Assembly: GCA_002749535.1 (NCBI GenBank)
Contig: MZZL01000408.1
Location: 2,310,631 to 2,374,630 of the forward strand
Direction: 5' to 3'
Source of the DNA: Apophysomyces variabilis
Taxonomy: Eukaryota; Mucoromycota; Mucoromycetes; Mucorales; Mucoraceae
DNA length: 64,000 nucleotides
The notes below the pieces were generated by a model. That model saw only the letters and a program-made list of their open reading frames with translations. It ran no database searches and had not been told where the DNA came from. Below are positions 12,695-23,234 of the stretch, in pieces. Position numbers and translations under genes: made by a program. Position 1 is the first letter of the stretch. Each line of letters opens with the position of its first letter.

Positions 12695-15479
12695 CCTTAA
12701 CGAAGGAAAACAGCACAGAAAGAAAAGAAAATTTGTGATAAAAAAAGAAGATTGGGCGATCACAGCCTCACCTACGTTTTTATGTTATCTGTCAGCGGAC
12801 TTGTAGGTGATTTATGCTCTTTTCTTTTTATTTAATTAAACAGTACTTCCAACACCAGTTGCAGCTTTTAAGAGATTTTGTCGTCAGGTGGTACCAACAA
12901 AATCCGCCTTGCTTTGTGTTCGTGTGTTTCAATCTCAATTCTTTATGTCCGATTCCGGAGTCTTTCTATTTGATATGGAGGCTTTTCTTTTGGAGAGAAC
13001 CTGTATAACAGTCTTAGACTCTCAGATATCCATGCCACATTAAGTCATCGAGAGTCGAAATGAACTAGTAAATGTACGGTTTTTCGCCATTTCATATCGC
13101 ATCCATCCAATTATTTCTCGCACATTCAATATAAAATATAGAATGTCCCGCTTGTCTTTTATTGTTAGCTGCAATGGTGCGGCATCTCATTCGGATTAGC
13201 CAGTATGATTGATACTTCTATTGTACTTTTTGGACTCACAATAAGCATGTACAGAAAGAGGTTAGCAACATTATCTAGGTACTATATCCATGCACTATAT
13301 CTAGGTACTATTTCGGAATGATATCCTTTAATGGAACCAGAGGCTGTACGCAACAAACAAAGTCATTACAAAGCACAGATATAGTTTGTTATGGTCGAGT
13401 CTAAAATGATAATCAGGCCTTTCCTACCTGCTTCTGACTACCACCTGCGGACGCAATGGGCAATCTGGGTCGCCAATCAACTAGACCTTTTTCTACCCAA
13501 AACTGACAATGTTTTGACGTTTTCAACCGGCCAATATGAAATCATCAGTTAGTTTTTCCTCGATCATTAAACCCATTTGTATTTTTTTAGAATATACCTA
13601 TGTGTAAGTGAGCATCTGACAGACAAAGGTATCAAGACAATTTTAGTAATCTTTAGTTGATATTTCTAAAGTTAAGGAGGCTTAGATAGTGAGAGCTTGA
13701 TTACTTTAAATGATGACAGCGAAAAGGTTGGCGGTGCTAATGAAAAACATTGATTCCTATGCCGGTATCAATCAGTATCTAGGTACAGAACATCAGTCAG
13801 TACGAAGGATAAAGTCCAAATAATATTGGCCTATGATGGTACGTAACGTTGAGGAGGTATCGCTAGCTATTTTATCTGTGTTGCTGGTGATGTTGGCCAA
13901 TCTATAAAATATTTTAATATGTGGCTGCCACAAACCCTATGGTTTGAACTTCTTGGTGATGAATAGATCTTGCAATGGTTTTTGGTGGAATGCCCCTTAC
14001 AAGGTATCTACTGCAGTCAATAACAAAGAAATTAATCACAAGGTATTTGCAATTGTTAGCTGCTACGATAACCAATTGGAAAAAGATAGCTGAAGGTACC
14101 AATCGAAGGAGCGGCCACCTTCAAACCAAGGGGATGGTTGCAAAGAACCTAGATGATCAGTTGCCTCAGTCAAATACGCTTCAGAGGCTGACTGTCCGAA
14201 CTGGAAAATGTATCATAGGATCCAAGTACAGTATCTCCCAAAAATAATTTCGCAAACTGCGCAAATCGAAGTCGCCGTCCAGTGGAATTAAATGTCGCAA
14301 CAAATGAAAAAAAAAATTCAATGCCGTCCTTTTTCTGCTTAGCTACCGCTTTACCTCATTTTAAAAGTTCATCCACATCCTTGAGCTCTCCCCAAGCCCA
14401 CTGTTAAACAGTCAAAAGCAGAACTCGCTGCTGCCAAGGCTGAAATTAGTAGGCTCAAACAACACAATGCTCCCCTTCTCCAGATGGTAGGCTCTAGTTT
14501 CCCTAAACGCCAAGTCTGTTGAATCTATTTCCTATAATACAACCCGTCCATTCAATCCACATGCCTAATACATATCGATATCTCCGCAAAAGCTGTCCGT
14601 CGCATCAGGGCCCCTGTCCGGCCGGCTGTCCCCCGCTTCTTTCTTGCAAAAAGGCTTTTTTTGATACTTATGCCCTTCCCCGATATTTTTCCATCCCCCC
14701 AAGTTTTATCAGATTGATCTAGCCCGAGCGGACATAATTATTATTTTTGCGCTCATTTGAACCACTGAATAAACCCAAGAAGCTAGATAGTGCTAGGCTG
14801 AAACTCGATGTCATCCACTTAGCTCGAAAAAGAAATTAATCCACAAACATCTATAAGACGCATCCAGAGTCTGTAAGCTAGAATAATGACATACCTAATA
14901 CCTTAACAATCTACCCCATAAGCAAATCGACTTCTTAATATCAGAAATTGAGATGCACTGCGAGTTGTCAGAACGTCCTACTTGCAAAAAGATCAATAAA
15001 GGGTACTTTGTGTATTCTTGCATTTTTACTGCTGTGAATACGATCCAGTTAGGAATTTGAACTATTATTCCGTTTATCTAACAGAAAAGACGCCAATGAA
15101 AAGCATGTCGCCCACTTGTTTTTTTTTTTCACTGGCGTTTTCGTTCTTTTCCCGTCATTTTCTGTAAGCATGACATAATTTTGAATCAAGATAGACATTG
15201 AGGTATTATTGATGGGAACAGTAGACCGAGTTATAAACTGTATCTATACGTGTAATATTTATGTAACATTCCATGCAAATCCGTTGTACAATGAAAAGGA
15301 AATGACATAAACTATGTAAACTTTGTTCGGATGCACCTGAAGAAGCTGCAACTATTACGTACTCCATTCGAAGAGATACCAAGATAGTTTTTTACCGGGT
15401 GTGATGCAGACGAACGTTCAAACCATATGAAAGAAGAAGACTGTAGAAGACTGTAGAAGACTTTAGCAGACAATAGGTA
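12695..15479. other. Gene-poor region
   Basis: Nearly 2.8 kb without a supported gene. A possible coding scrap lies at about 14393-14484, where one frame reads as a helical Lys/Ala/Glu-rich segment ending at a GT, but no exon chain could be built. The 13-mer TATCTAGGTACTA occurs at 13272-13284 and 13298-13310, with an 11-base core again near 13776. Confidence 0.4.
15436..15466 (+). repeat. Short tandem repeat, ~10-bp unit
   Basis: About three imperfect copies of ACTGTAGAAG lie just before the dispersed repeat copy that begins near 15480. Confidence 0.6.
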
Positions 15480-15960
15480 TTCTATAAAAATGAAGAGAAT
15501 ATGATAGCCCCAACTGCACGACGTCGAACAAGAGCCAGCCAAACCGAGACTATGGTTGAACCACCCAGGTCTCGCAGACGGATCAGCCGACGAGAAGAAG
15601 AAAGACCAGAATCGTCCCGAGCTCCTTTAAGGCGATCTGAGAGGCAGCAAGCAAAAAGGCAGAAAAGGATCCACGAGTCAAGTGGATAGGGCTTTTACGC
15701 CCGGTATTTAGTAAGTGTCATTGAATGCTATTGTTATTTTTCTTCTATTACTCACCAACTGAAATTTATATATGCATCTGGGATTCACTTGGCGGGGAGA
15801 TGGGTATGGCGTCGTCAGTTTTATGACAGGTATGTAAAAGTGGTCAATTCCAACTCTTATAACACGACAATTAATGTAATTTGTTAGCGTCAAGCCCAGT
15901 TTCCAAAATACGCCAAGTGAATTTGCTAGATGCGACTTTAATTTTTGGAAATAAGGTACA
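15480..15960 (+). repeat. Dispersed repeat, copy A
   Basis: About 480 bp that aligns by eye, almost without gaps, with 28905-29397. Copy A keeps an open frame from 15501 to 15689 (62 codons, very rich in Arg, Glu and Ser). In the same register copy B has several stops. After the frame come shared blocks: AAGTGTCATTGAAT, CTCACCAACTGAAATTTAT and TTGCTAGATGCGACTTT. Copy A also holds a perfect 12-bp inverted repeat, ATTCACTTGGCG at 15783-15794 and its complement at 15911-15922. This looks like the 3' end of an old transposable element, but the class is not identified. Confidence 0.75.
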
Positions 15961-15999
15961 AGAAGACGAATAAGAAATAAAACGGGGTTCAAGCTCAGC

Positions 16000-16032
16000 T
16001 TTTGCCGGACTTTTGCCGGACTTTTGCCGGAC
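16000..16032 (+). repeat. Tandem repeat, 3 x 11 bp
   Basis: Three perfect copies of TTTTGCCGGAC in a row, about 40 bp beyond the end of dispersed repeat copy A. Confidence 0.85.
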
Positions 16033-16215
16033 TCGTACTGGTGGCTGTACAATCATCTTGCTTAGTGTGAGCTTAAAAGTATCTGTCCAATACCAGTTGG
16101 AAGTATATTAGAAAATACAATGTTAGGATAAAAAACTAGTGAAAGATGATGTTATGCGGAGTAAGGGAAAATACGGGGTATTGTCGTAAATGCTTTACAT
16201 ATACAGTCTATGATT

Positions 16216-17376
16216 TTACATATCTACTATGCGTTGCACCTTGCCACAATCAGCGAGATGTTCGCCGCGATACTTGATTAAATATTCGCCGTTCTCTTTC
16301 CAAGTTACGGTTTTGTTCACCGGACAACCCTTAGATTAAAAAGGTTAATTGCATGTCAGGGCACAGTTCAACTGAAGCAATGATTACCTTGCTACTATTG
16401 GAGCATTTGTAATACACGCTCTTGTTGCCTGTTTTTTTTTGGACCGTGTTTCCATTGTTTTTCCAGAAATAGCCATCCATGTAAGGATATTCTCGTGTTT
16501 CGACAATTTTTGTAATGGCCTGCATTTCGCGACGCCTTCGTGGACGTTGAGAAGCATAAGCGTCAATCCGCTGATTTGGCGCCTGTTGTTGTGATGTGGA
16601 TGAAGGTGGAGTTGCACGCGTATTATTTCCGATGGGTGCCGCCGTAGCCGGGAAGGTATTTTCGTCCATGTACGTCGGAGTCAGTGTTTCCCCACCTCCT
16701 CCTCCAGCTTGAGGTTTCAGGGACAGCAAAGGCGGAGCATAGCTGAAGGACAAAAAAAAATGTTGGTTTACACGGGAACGAATGCGGGGCCCAACCTACT
16801 TTACCTGTTCATTGGGAAAGTAGTACGATCGTCCAGTGAATCAGTACTACCCATGATATTTGATTCTCTTCTTTGGAAGCTATGAGGTACATTTGGCGAA
16901 GCTAATATAGCGTCTAAACTGGTGCGTCGTAGGGATATCGGTCGGCCATCTGCACTTGGTGGTGGGGTAGGTTGCATACCGAATGGGCTACCAAAGGGTG
17001 GGGGCGAAGGGATGATTGCGGTGTTGGCCGTATCGGTGGTTTGTGTAGTGGATGCCATCTGTTGTTGTTGTAATAGCATTAAATCGAGTTCTTTTGCTCT
17101 TAATTTTGCTTCTTCTGCTCGTCGTTTGTCTTCCTCTAGTTTACTAAGCAATATAAGACGAAGTAGTTCTGGTTGGGATTGATAATAAATGATGACATCT
17201 TGCAAATCGTAGGAAGCAGGGTTTTGGGGCTGAGGTCGCCAAGCATCCTGTTGATCATGTGTCGATATATGTTTTGTTGGTTGTTGTCGTTGAATGGATT
17301 GAAAGGGTACTTGTTCGTGGTGATAAAGAGGAACGACTTTTGGTTCTTTTGAGACTGTATAATTGTACTCGGTCAT
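16216..17376 (-). CDS. WRKY/GCM1-type zinc-finger protein
   Basis: Probable sequence-specific DNA-binding protein. Three exons, 17376-16805, 16742-16388 and 16329-16216, join in frame to 346 aa. The first 270 residues are low in complexity: a Gln-rich part, a charged helix near 105-135 and Pro/Ser/Gly-rich linkers, then a basic RPRRRRE patch at 257-263. The C-terminal domain (about 275-340) follows the WRKY pattern: DGYFWKNNGNTVQKK, then YYKC (Cys304), GCPVNK (Cys311), a strand ending KYRGEH (His333), and Cys337. The plant WRKYGQK heptad is replaced by WKNNGN, and the zinc set is C-x6-C-x21-H-x3-C. WRKY-like genes are known in some Mucoromycota. FLYWCH or another WRKY-GCM1 superfamily branch is the alternative. 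The start at 17376 is the most likely; an in-frame upstream extension is poorer. Confidence 0.75.
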
Positions 17377-20020
17377 GATCGAGAAAAAAATAAAAAGGAA
17401 GAACAGGGTCCCAAATCTTCCCGAGGCTTTTGTTATGATGATTTTTTTTAAACTCGTGAGCTTAGATGCCGGCATGTGGGATTCCGCGGTAATTGAGTGG
17501 CGTTATGTTTTTCTTTTTTGTCGTACCGTGGAGTTGGGCCCCGCGCTTCCCCCACACACATCTGGGCATTTCCCATTCTATTCCGCTAGTGTCGATCGTA
17601 AATTCCGCCCTTAGTTGATTCGTCGTCGCCTTCTTCATATGCTTCAAAACGGATAATTCCCCAATTTAGGTTCTCTGTTCCGTTTTGACCCGCAACTCCT
17701 CATTCGGTTTTTTCAACCTTGGATCTGGGGAAATTGCTTACCTAACATACGCGTGCGTGCACGCGCTTTTGACCTACCTTACATACCCTACCAAATCTAT
17801 ATCGCTATATCGCTATATCTCATTATCATAACAAAGAAGAACTGGAACGTAAAAAGCATGCAACACAAACATCATTTGTAGTTTTTTTTTGTCTTGGGAA
17901 AAAAAAGAAGAAAAACCAAGTCAAATTACAAGACTTTGCCCAAGTTGGGTGTTGCGGAACTCCAATTGTGCTCTGGACTCGATCATTGGCGAACGTGAAC
18001 TGGGTTTAGACCGTCGTGACACGGTTTAGTTTTTACCCCACTTCCTGGCAGACAGTATTTGCAATAGTAATTGATGAAGTTAGTATGAGATGAAATCTTC
18101 ATTCAAACAAATTACTACATGCAGCTTATTGAAAAGCAAATGATAAAACGATAACATCTGCTGGCAGCGATATCGCGGAAAGGCGGTGCAGTTATACTCT
18201 TGATGACAATGCCTATGGAAAAACGTAATGAATCGCATGTAGACGACATGAAACGGACGGGGCACCAAAATGATTCTATATTATCGTTGGACAATCAGAA
18301 GTTATAGATAAAGTTTACGGGACGATTCAGGCTGAAAAATTGGGCGTTTATTTTTCTCACTGGAGAGGCAACATGTTTTGTTAGACTACACAAGCTTATT
18401 ACTCCATGAAATATACCAATTTGATAAAACTATTGGTTATACCAGCTCGTTGCTCTTTTATAGATAAACGACCGCACGATCCAATCTGACGGACTTGCAC
18501 TGTATTTATATATACTTGATATCCCCACATTATAAGCGTGCACTTATGGCAACATTCCTGCTATAAAATAACAGTAATTATTTTGACAGATTGTATGTTT
18601 ATAATCAGTGAAAAAATAACTCGAATGTTGGGCATTTATTTGTTATCCTTGGATCACACCATAATAGAAAGTGCCAGACACACAAAAAAGCAACTTCATC
18701 GTTCTCCTTTCAGTCTAGGTTTACCAATGGAGAAGCTTTTCAGCCAGTTAGAGAAGAGGATTTGGCAGCCAATCAGAAGAGAGAAAATTTTCATCCAGTT
18801 ATGCACCGTTTTGGCCTTTTTTTTTCTTACTTTGGGCATTGATCTCCCTCCCTCCATTTGTTCTGTCAAAACGCGTATTACATAAGAAGTATTGGAGTAC
18901 ATTAAAAGAAACAGCAAAAAAAATCCATTCAAACAATGTTTTCAACAATATGGCCAAAAGCAACAGCACCTTGCGTTGACAACACTTCGACAAGGTGTTT
19001 GGTAAAATAGTTTGCTCCACAGACCAAGCACTGCCGGATGATATCAAAAAATTTTGTGAAGTACAAAGCCGTATGCGAATTCAACGTAAAAGAATTAAAA
19101 CTGCAATGACGTTTCTACTCTTACACCAGCCCACATTGTAGAACGCATGAAAGGCGCAAGTACACTGTCATAGCATCGCCTAGGTTCAACGTGGCTTTAT
19201 ATTTATGAACAGAGTATACATAAGTAGACAGGATGGGGCCGAGGAAGCAGTGATGTAGGGCGTGTGTCACAATGGTAACCGTTTCGAGAGTATCAGAAAC
19301 GTGAGGTTCCGTCCTTATATATGAAGTCCGTGCACGGACAGTAAATGTACATATGATGAAGTACAAAACGATCGCTATTGTAATTGTCGCCTAAACAGGC
19401 CAATCCGGGCACAAGGTCATAAATACCTATCTGTAGCACCCACTGTTACATACACTATCACTTGCACCTACACGATACGCAAACAATTTATGATCATGAA
19501 GAAGAAACGAAAGTTTTTCACCGCAAACCCCAACCATGACACTACTATAAAGGAGTTGGAGCACAAACTCCATATGCCAGAAGCCAAGTTTAAGAGACTA
19601 GCACACATGTTTGGAAGGAAGCGAATTTCGACAGCAGCAAACGATATCGTGGTGTGCATCATCTGCTCTAAATTCTTTGTTTTTACTTCGGTAAGTTGTC
19701 AGTTGATTTATTGTGTTGGCTATCGTCTAACCTTTTTCTTGAGCAAGTTGCTGGATGGTAAGTGCGTTCTGTGCCGTGGAGAATTTTCTTCCCTTCAACG
19801 TGTGATCATGTTCCTAGTCTCCTCCTCCATCGTGCTCCCCATCCCCCCCATAGCAATGATACATTTCTAAATCAACTTCTCTCTTTGCCAATCGTAATTG
19901 CTTTTAAATATAAATGATCATTGCGCCTGAATCATTTTGGCTGTCATACATCTTCACCTAGCATATTTCCCAATCTATCTTAATGGACGGAACTACATCA
20001 TTTTGAATATTTGATTGCAG
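17377..20020. other. Gene-poor region
   Basis: About 2.6 kb without a supported gene. One frame around 18873-19140 reads like coding sequence (Lys-rich, with a KVFGKIVCSTDQALPDDIKK stretch) but contains an internal stop. A 126-codon open frame at 19490-19870 carries two CxxC pairs (CIIC, CVLC). Neither could be extended into a gene. Confidence 0.4.
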
Positions 20021-20024
20021 AAAC

Positions 20025-20182
20025 AGATGTCAGGGGCTGCGGGCGCGACATACGCGAAGTAAATTATGGCGCGCCAAGCCATTTTTTGATCGCTGGGGTA
20101 TTGTGGAACGCACTTTTGCATGGCTTGCTGTGGACGAGAAATGCCTTGAGCCACGGATGCATCAGCGTACCTATACAAGCCG
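20025..20182 (+). pseudogene. IS5-like transposase C-terminal fragment
   Basis: In the frame that opens around 20031, the translation includes FDRWGIVERTFAWL and then a stop at about 20180. The RW-VERTFAWL pattern is characteristic of the C-terminal part of IS5-family DDE transposases. Only this piece is visible: no upstream catalytic region, no terminal repeats and no target duplication could be found. It is best read as a decayed remnant. The call rests on a single short motif. Confidence 0.45.
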
Positions 20183-21659
20183 AGGTTAACTATTCAATAC
20201 ATACTATCTGTGTGATCACCTGCATACCTTCCAGTAACCTGTCAATCCAGCAAGACGTCTTAGGATCGTGGTCCTCTCGATATTCAGACAGTGATGAAAT
20301 TCATCATACAGCTGTAGTGAAATCTTTGAACTAATACGTTTTAATATAAAAGATACATTCAAAGAAAGCATTGATTTCGTTAACAATACGGTCCTAATAA
20401 CAGTTGGCGATCAGGACATTTACGAAAAATTCGTAGCAAACCAACCGACAAAATACTTACGGTTCGTCTTTTTCTGGTTTGCCTTCATCCCAGAAGAGAA
20501 ACACCGAATGATGAGTGATTTCAGTCATAATCTTTCATCTTCTCATTCCTACTATTCCTTATTATTTTTTTCCTTAACGCAAAGCTGGTCCTTCCTCGGA
20601 GGTAACGCTTGTTTTATAGTAGCATAAAATGTAATTCGGTAGACCAGCAGTGTGTTCTAACATGCAGGCATCCTTTATTTTGCAATACCTATTCCTATCT
20701 CTGTGGCGTACTTTCAAAGGCGCCTATCTTCAAATGGCGTCTGCTTTGCCAGTGTTCTTTATCACTAAATAGAAAAAAAGGTTTTGACGGTTTCCAATCA
20801 ATTTTCATTCAACCTCACACACAGACCATCCGAGTAGCATAATTCTTCTCGACTTTCAATGTGTTGTTATAATGTGATGTCTATGTAATATTGCTCTTCC
20901 CCATCCTTAAGCAATTGTTTTTCAGCACAAAAGCCAAATAGGACATCTTCAACTTAGTGCTGGCTGTTAGTCACCGAGGTCAACCTCATGGTACGTTTCC
21001 TCGCGGGTGATAGTCTGTAAAATGTCATTGTGCAATAATTACAGCACAGAGAAGGGGGAGAGGTTGGTGGAAGCGGCATAAACTCTGTAAAGGATTGAAA
21101 TGCAAAACGAGTTTATAGTTACACGGAAAGGCTTGTTCAATTTCAGTTCTGCGTTAAGCCAGATAATTTACAAATTATCTGGTAATGCATTTCTGCCTTT
21201 ATAATAAGTCGCCACTTAGCCCTTTGTGTTTGAGCTTTGCAAGCGCTTCGCAGTTCCATTGTAGGATTGTCAAGGAAATTATTGGCTGAACCAAACGTTC
21301 TACAACGCTTTCAGGGTATGTAACAGGAAATTTGCATATTAGCTCTTATAAAATGTTAATTCCAAGTTTTATACTTGTTCGAGTCATAATATATGGATTA
21401 TTGTTCGATAATCGCTTCTTGTTCGGATCGAAAGTAGAGTTTACTTGACCGAAATGAAGTGAGGTTATTGGACACTGAGTTCGGACATCAAACATTTTGA
21501 TTGTCCTACCCTCCGCCTTGCGCGCGGAAGCATCAGCGTCCCGAAACAGCGTAGATTGTTCAGCCTCTTTTCCCGTCAACAGTATGTATACCAGAAGAGA
21601 TGCAACCACAATATAGCCCGTTGATGGGCTAGGTTGCTAATTATAAGAGAAAAGGACTT

Positions 21660-21683
21660 GGATGGATGGATGGATGGATGGAT
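21660..21683 (+). repeat. GGAT microsatellite
   Basis: Six perfect GGAT units, about 80 bp before the eL13 start codon and therefore within or next to its promoter or leader. Confidence 0.9.
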
Positions 21684-21739
21684 AACTAACGATTTTTCGT
21701 GCCTTCTTTTTTCCTATGTATTTCATTTCCTCTCCATCG

Positions 21740-21757
21740 ATGACACATTGGATCTGA
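21740..21757 (+). other. Possible 5-codon upstream ORF
   Basis: An ATG followed by four sense codons and TGA ends 7 nt before the eL13 start codon. If the transcript starts upstream of 21740 it would be a minimal upstream ORF; if transcription begins later it is meaningless. No transcript data are available. Confidence 0.3.
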
Positions 21758-21764
21758 AAAGGCC

Positions 21765-22608
21765 ATGGTATTGAAGCACAACAACCAGTTGCCCAACCAG
21801 CATTTCCGCAAGCAATGGCAGCGCCGCGTGAAGACCTGGTTCGATCAGGCTGGTCGCAAGAAGTCTAGAAGAATTGCCCGTATCCAGAAGGCTACCCGTG
21901 TGGCCCCCAGACCCGTCGATGGTCTTCTCCGCCCTGTTGTTCGCTGCCCCACTCAGCGCTACAACATGAAGTTGAGAGCTGGCCGTGGTTTCACTTTTGA
22001 CGAACTTAAGGTAAAGGAACACTTGTTGCGGGTGAGGATGTCCATTGACTGTTGTCATTCATTTGTAGGAAGCTGGCATTGCTCGCAAGGAGGCCCGCTC
22101 CATCGGTATTGCTGTCGACCACCGTCGCCGCAACAAGTCTCAGGAATCCCTTGAGTTGAACGTTCAGCGCTTGAAGGCTTACAAGGCTAAGCTCATTGTC
22201 TTCCCCCGCAAGTCTGCTGCTCCCAAGAAGGGTGATTCTGAGGTACATTGATTGATCTGGTGTCTGCGAATAGGGAGAAAAGAAAGTGGCAGATGAACTT
22301 ACATATGCGTACTATCTTCTATAGGCTGCTGAAGTTGCCTCTGCTGTTCAGCTCCGTGGCGACATCTTGCCTATTGAGCAGGCTGCCCCTGCCGTTGAGG
22401 CTCGTGCTATCACCGCTGACGAGAAGAAGGTCAACGCTTACATGAAGCTTCGTTACGCTCGCTCTGCTGCCCGCACTCTTGGTGCCCGTGAGAAGCGTGC
22501 TCGTGACAAGGCCGAGGAGGAAGCCAACAAGGTAAGCTATTGCAGCTATTGTCCTCTGAAGATCAGTTTACTCACATCGATATTTTACTGTATTTACAGA
22601 AGAAATAA
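21765..22608 (+). CDS. RPL13: 60S ribosomal protein eL13
   Basis: Structural protein of the large ribosomal subunit. Four exons, 21765-22010, 22069-22242, 22325-22531 and 22600-22608, encode 211 aa, the usual length. The N-terminal [16 protein letters not shown] block, then [20 protein letters not shown], are family hallmarks; the C-terminus is Ala/Lys/Arg-rich and helical. Codon use is strongly biased towards C-ending codons (CGC, AAG, GCC), as expected for a highly expressed gene and unlike most neighbours. The last exon is only 9 nt (two Lys codons plus the stop). Confidence 0.97.
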
Positions 22609-23234
22609 ATGTTTTTGTTGCCCATCAACTTTCTTATGTCCAGTCACCTTGTACACAATAATAAAAAAGAAGCTTGCGATGCGTCTTCAGTTTTTTTTTG
22701 TTCAAACTGATTTTTGATGAATCGGGGACATTTTGATGTTTTATCCAGGGTAATACATATGTGTTGTGATAGTCAGTACAGAGGTACTGTCATGTTGAGA
22801 TTGTTACCTGGTAAACAAGCCATTTTGATGTATGAAGCAGAAGCAATAGGGTATTGCTTGATTATGCGGATAATACAGAGATTTGGATAAAGGGAGCATG
22901 TCAAACTTGGGCAAATCGGAAGTGCTTGTGCCCAAAATGCTCATATAAAGTAGGGGATTTCTGCAGCAACGACACTACTCGAACCAGCTGTATCTCGGAG
23001 GCCATGGTCTGATGGATGACGAACTTTTGAAGGGATAATCGACATGGCATTGATAATGTTCACCGCACTTATTGTGTTTTGCAGACCAATTTACTAACCT
23101 GCAAACTGAGCGTATGAGACGGCTAATTCTGCTGATTGATTTTTTCGCTGCTAACCACGTGTGTGAGCCCATTTCATAGGCAGCTCAAGTTGCATAATTC
23201 ACACATTCAAACGTTTGGTGTCAGTCTCCTGTTC
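22609..23234. other. Intergenic, no gene seen
   Basis: eL13 3' flank and carrier-gene promoter. In-frame codons upstream of the carrier ATG are open back to 23136 but show no similarity to the family. Confidence 0.45.

Larger units (their letters stand above)
20183..21764. other. Intergenic, eL13 promoter side
   Basis: No gene supported. It holds the upstream region of the eL13 gene, including a GGAT microsatellite and a tiny upstream open frame, listed separately. Confidence 0.4.

Noticed and set aside
18538..18885. 115-codon plus-strand open frame
   Set aside because: Composition is dominated by homopolymer runs and there is no motif; it overlaps equally poor frames on the other strand.
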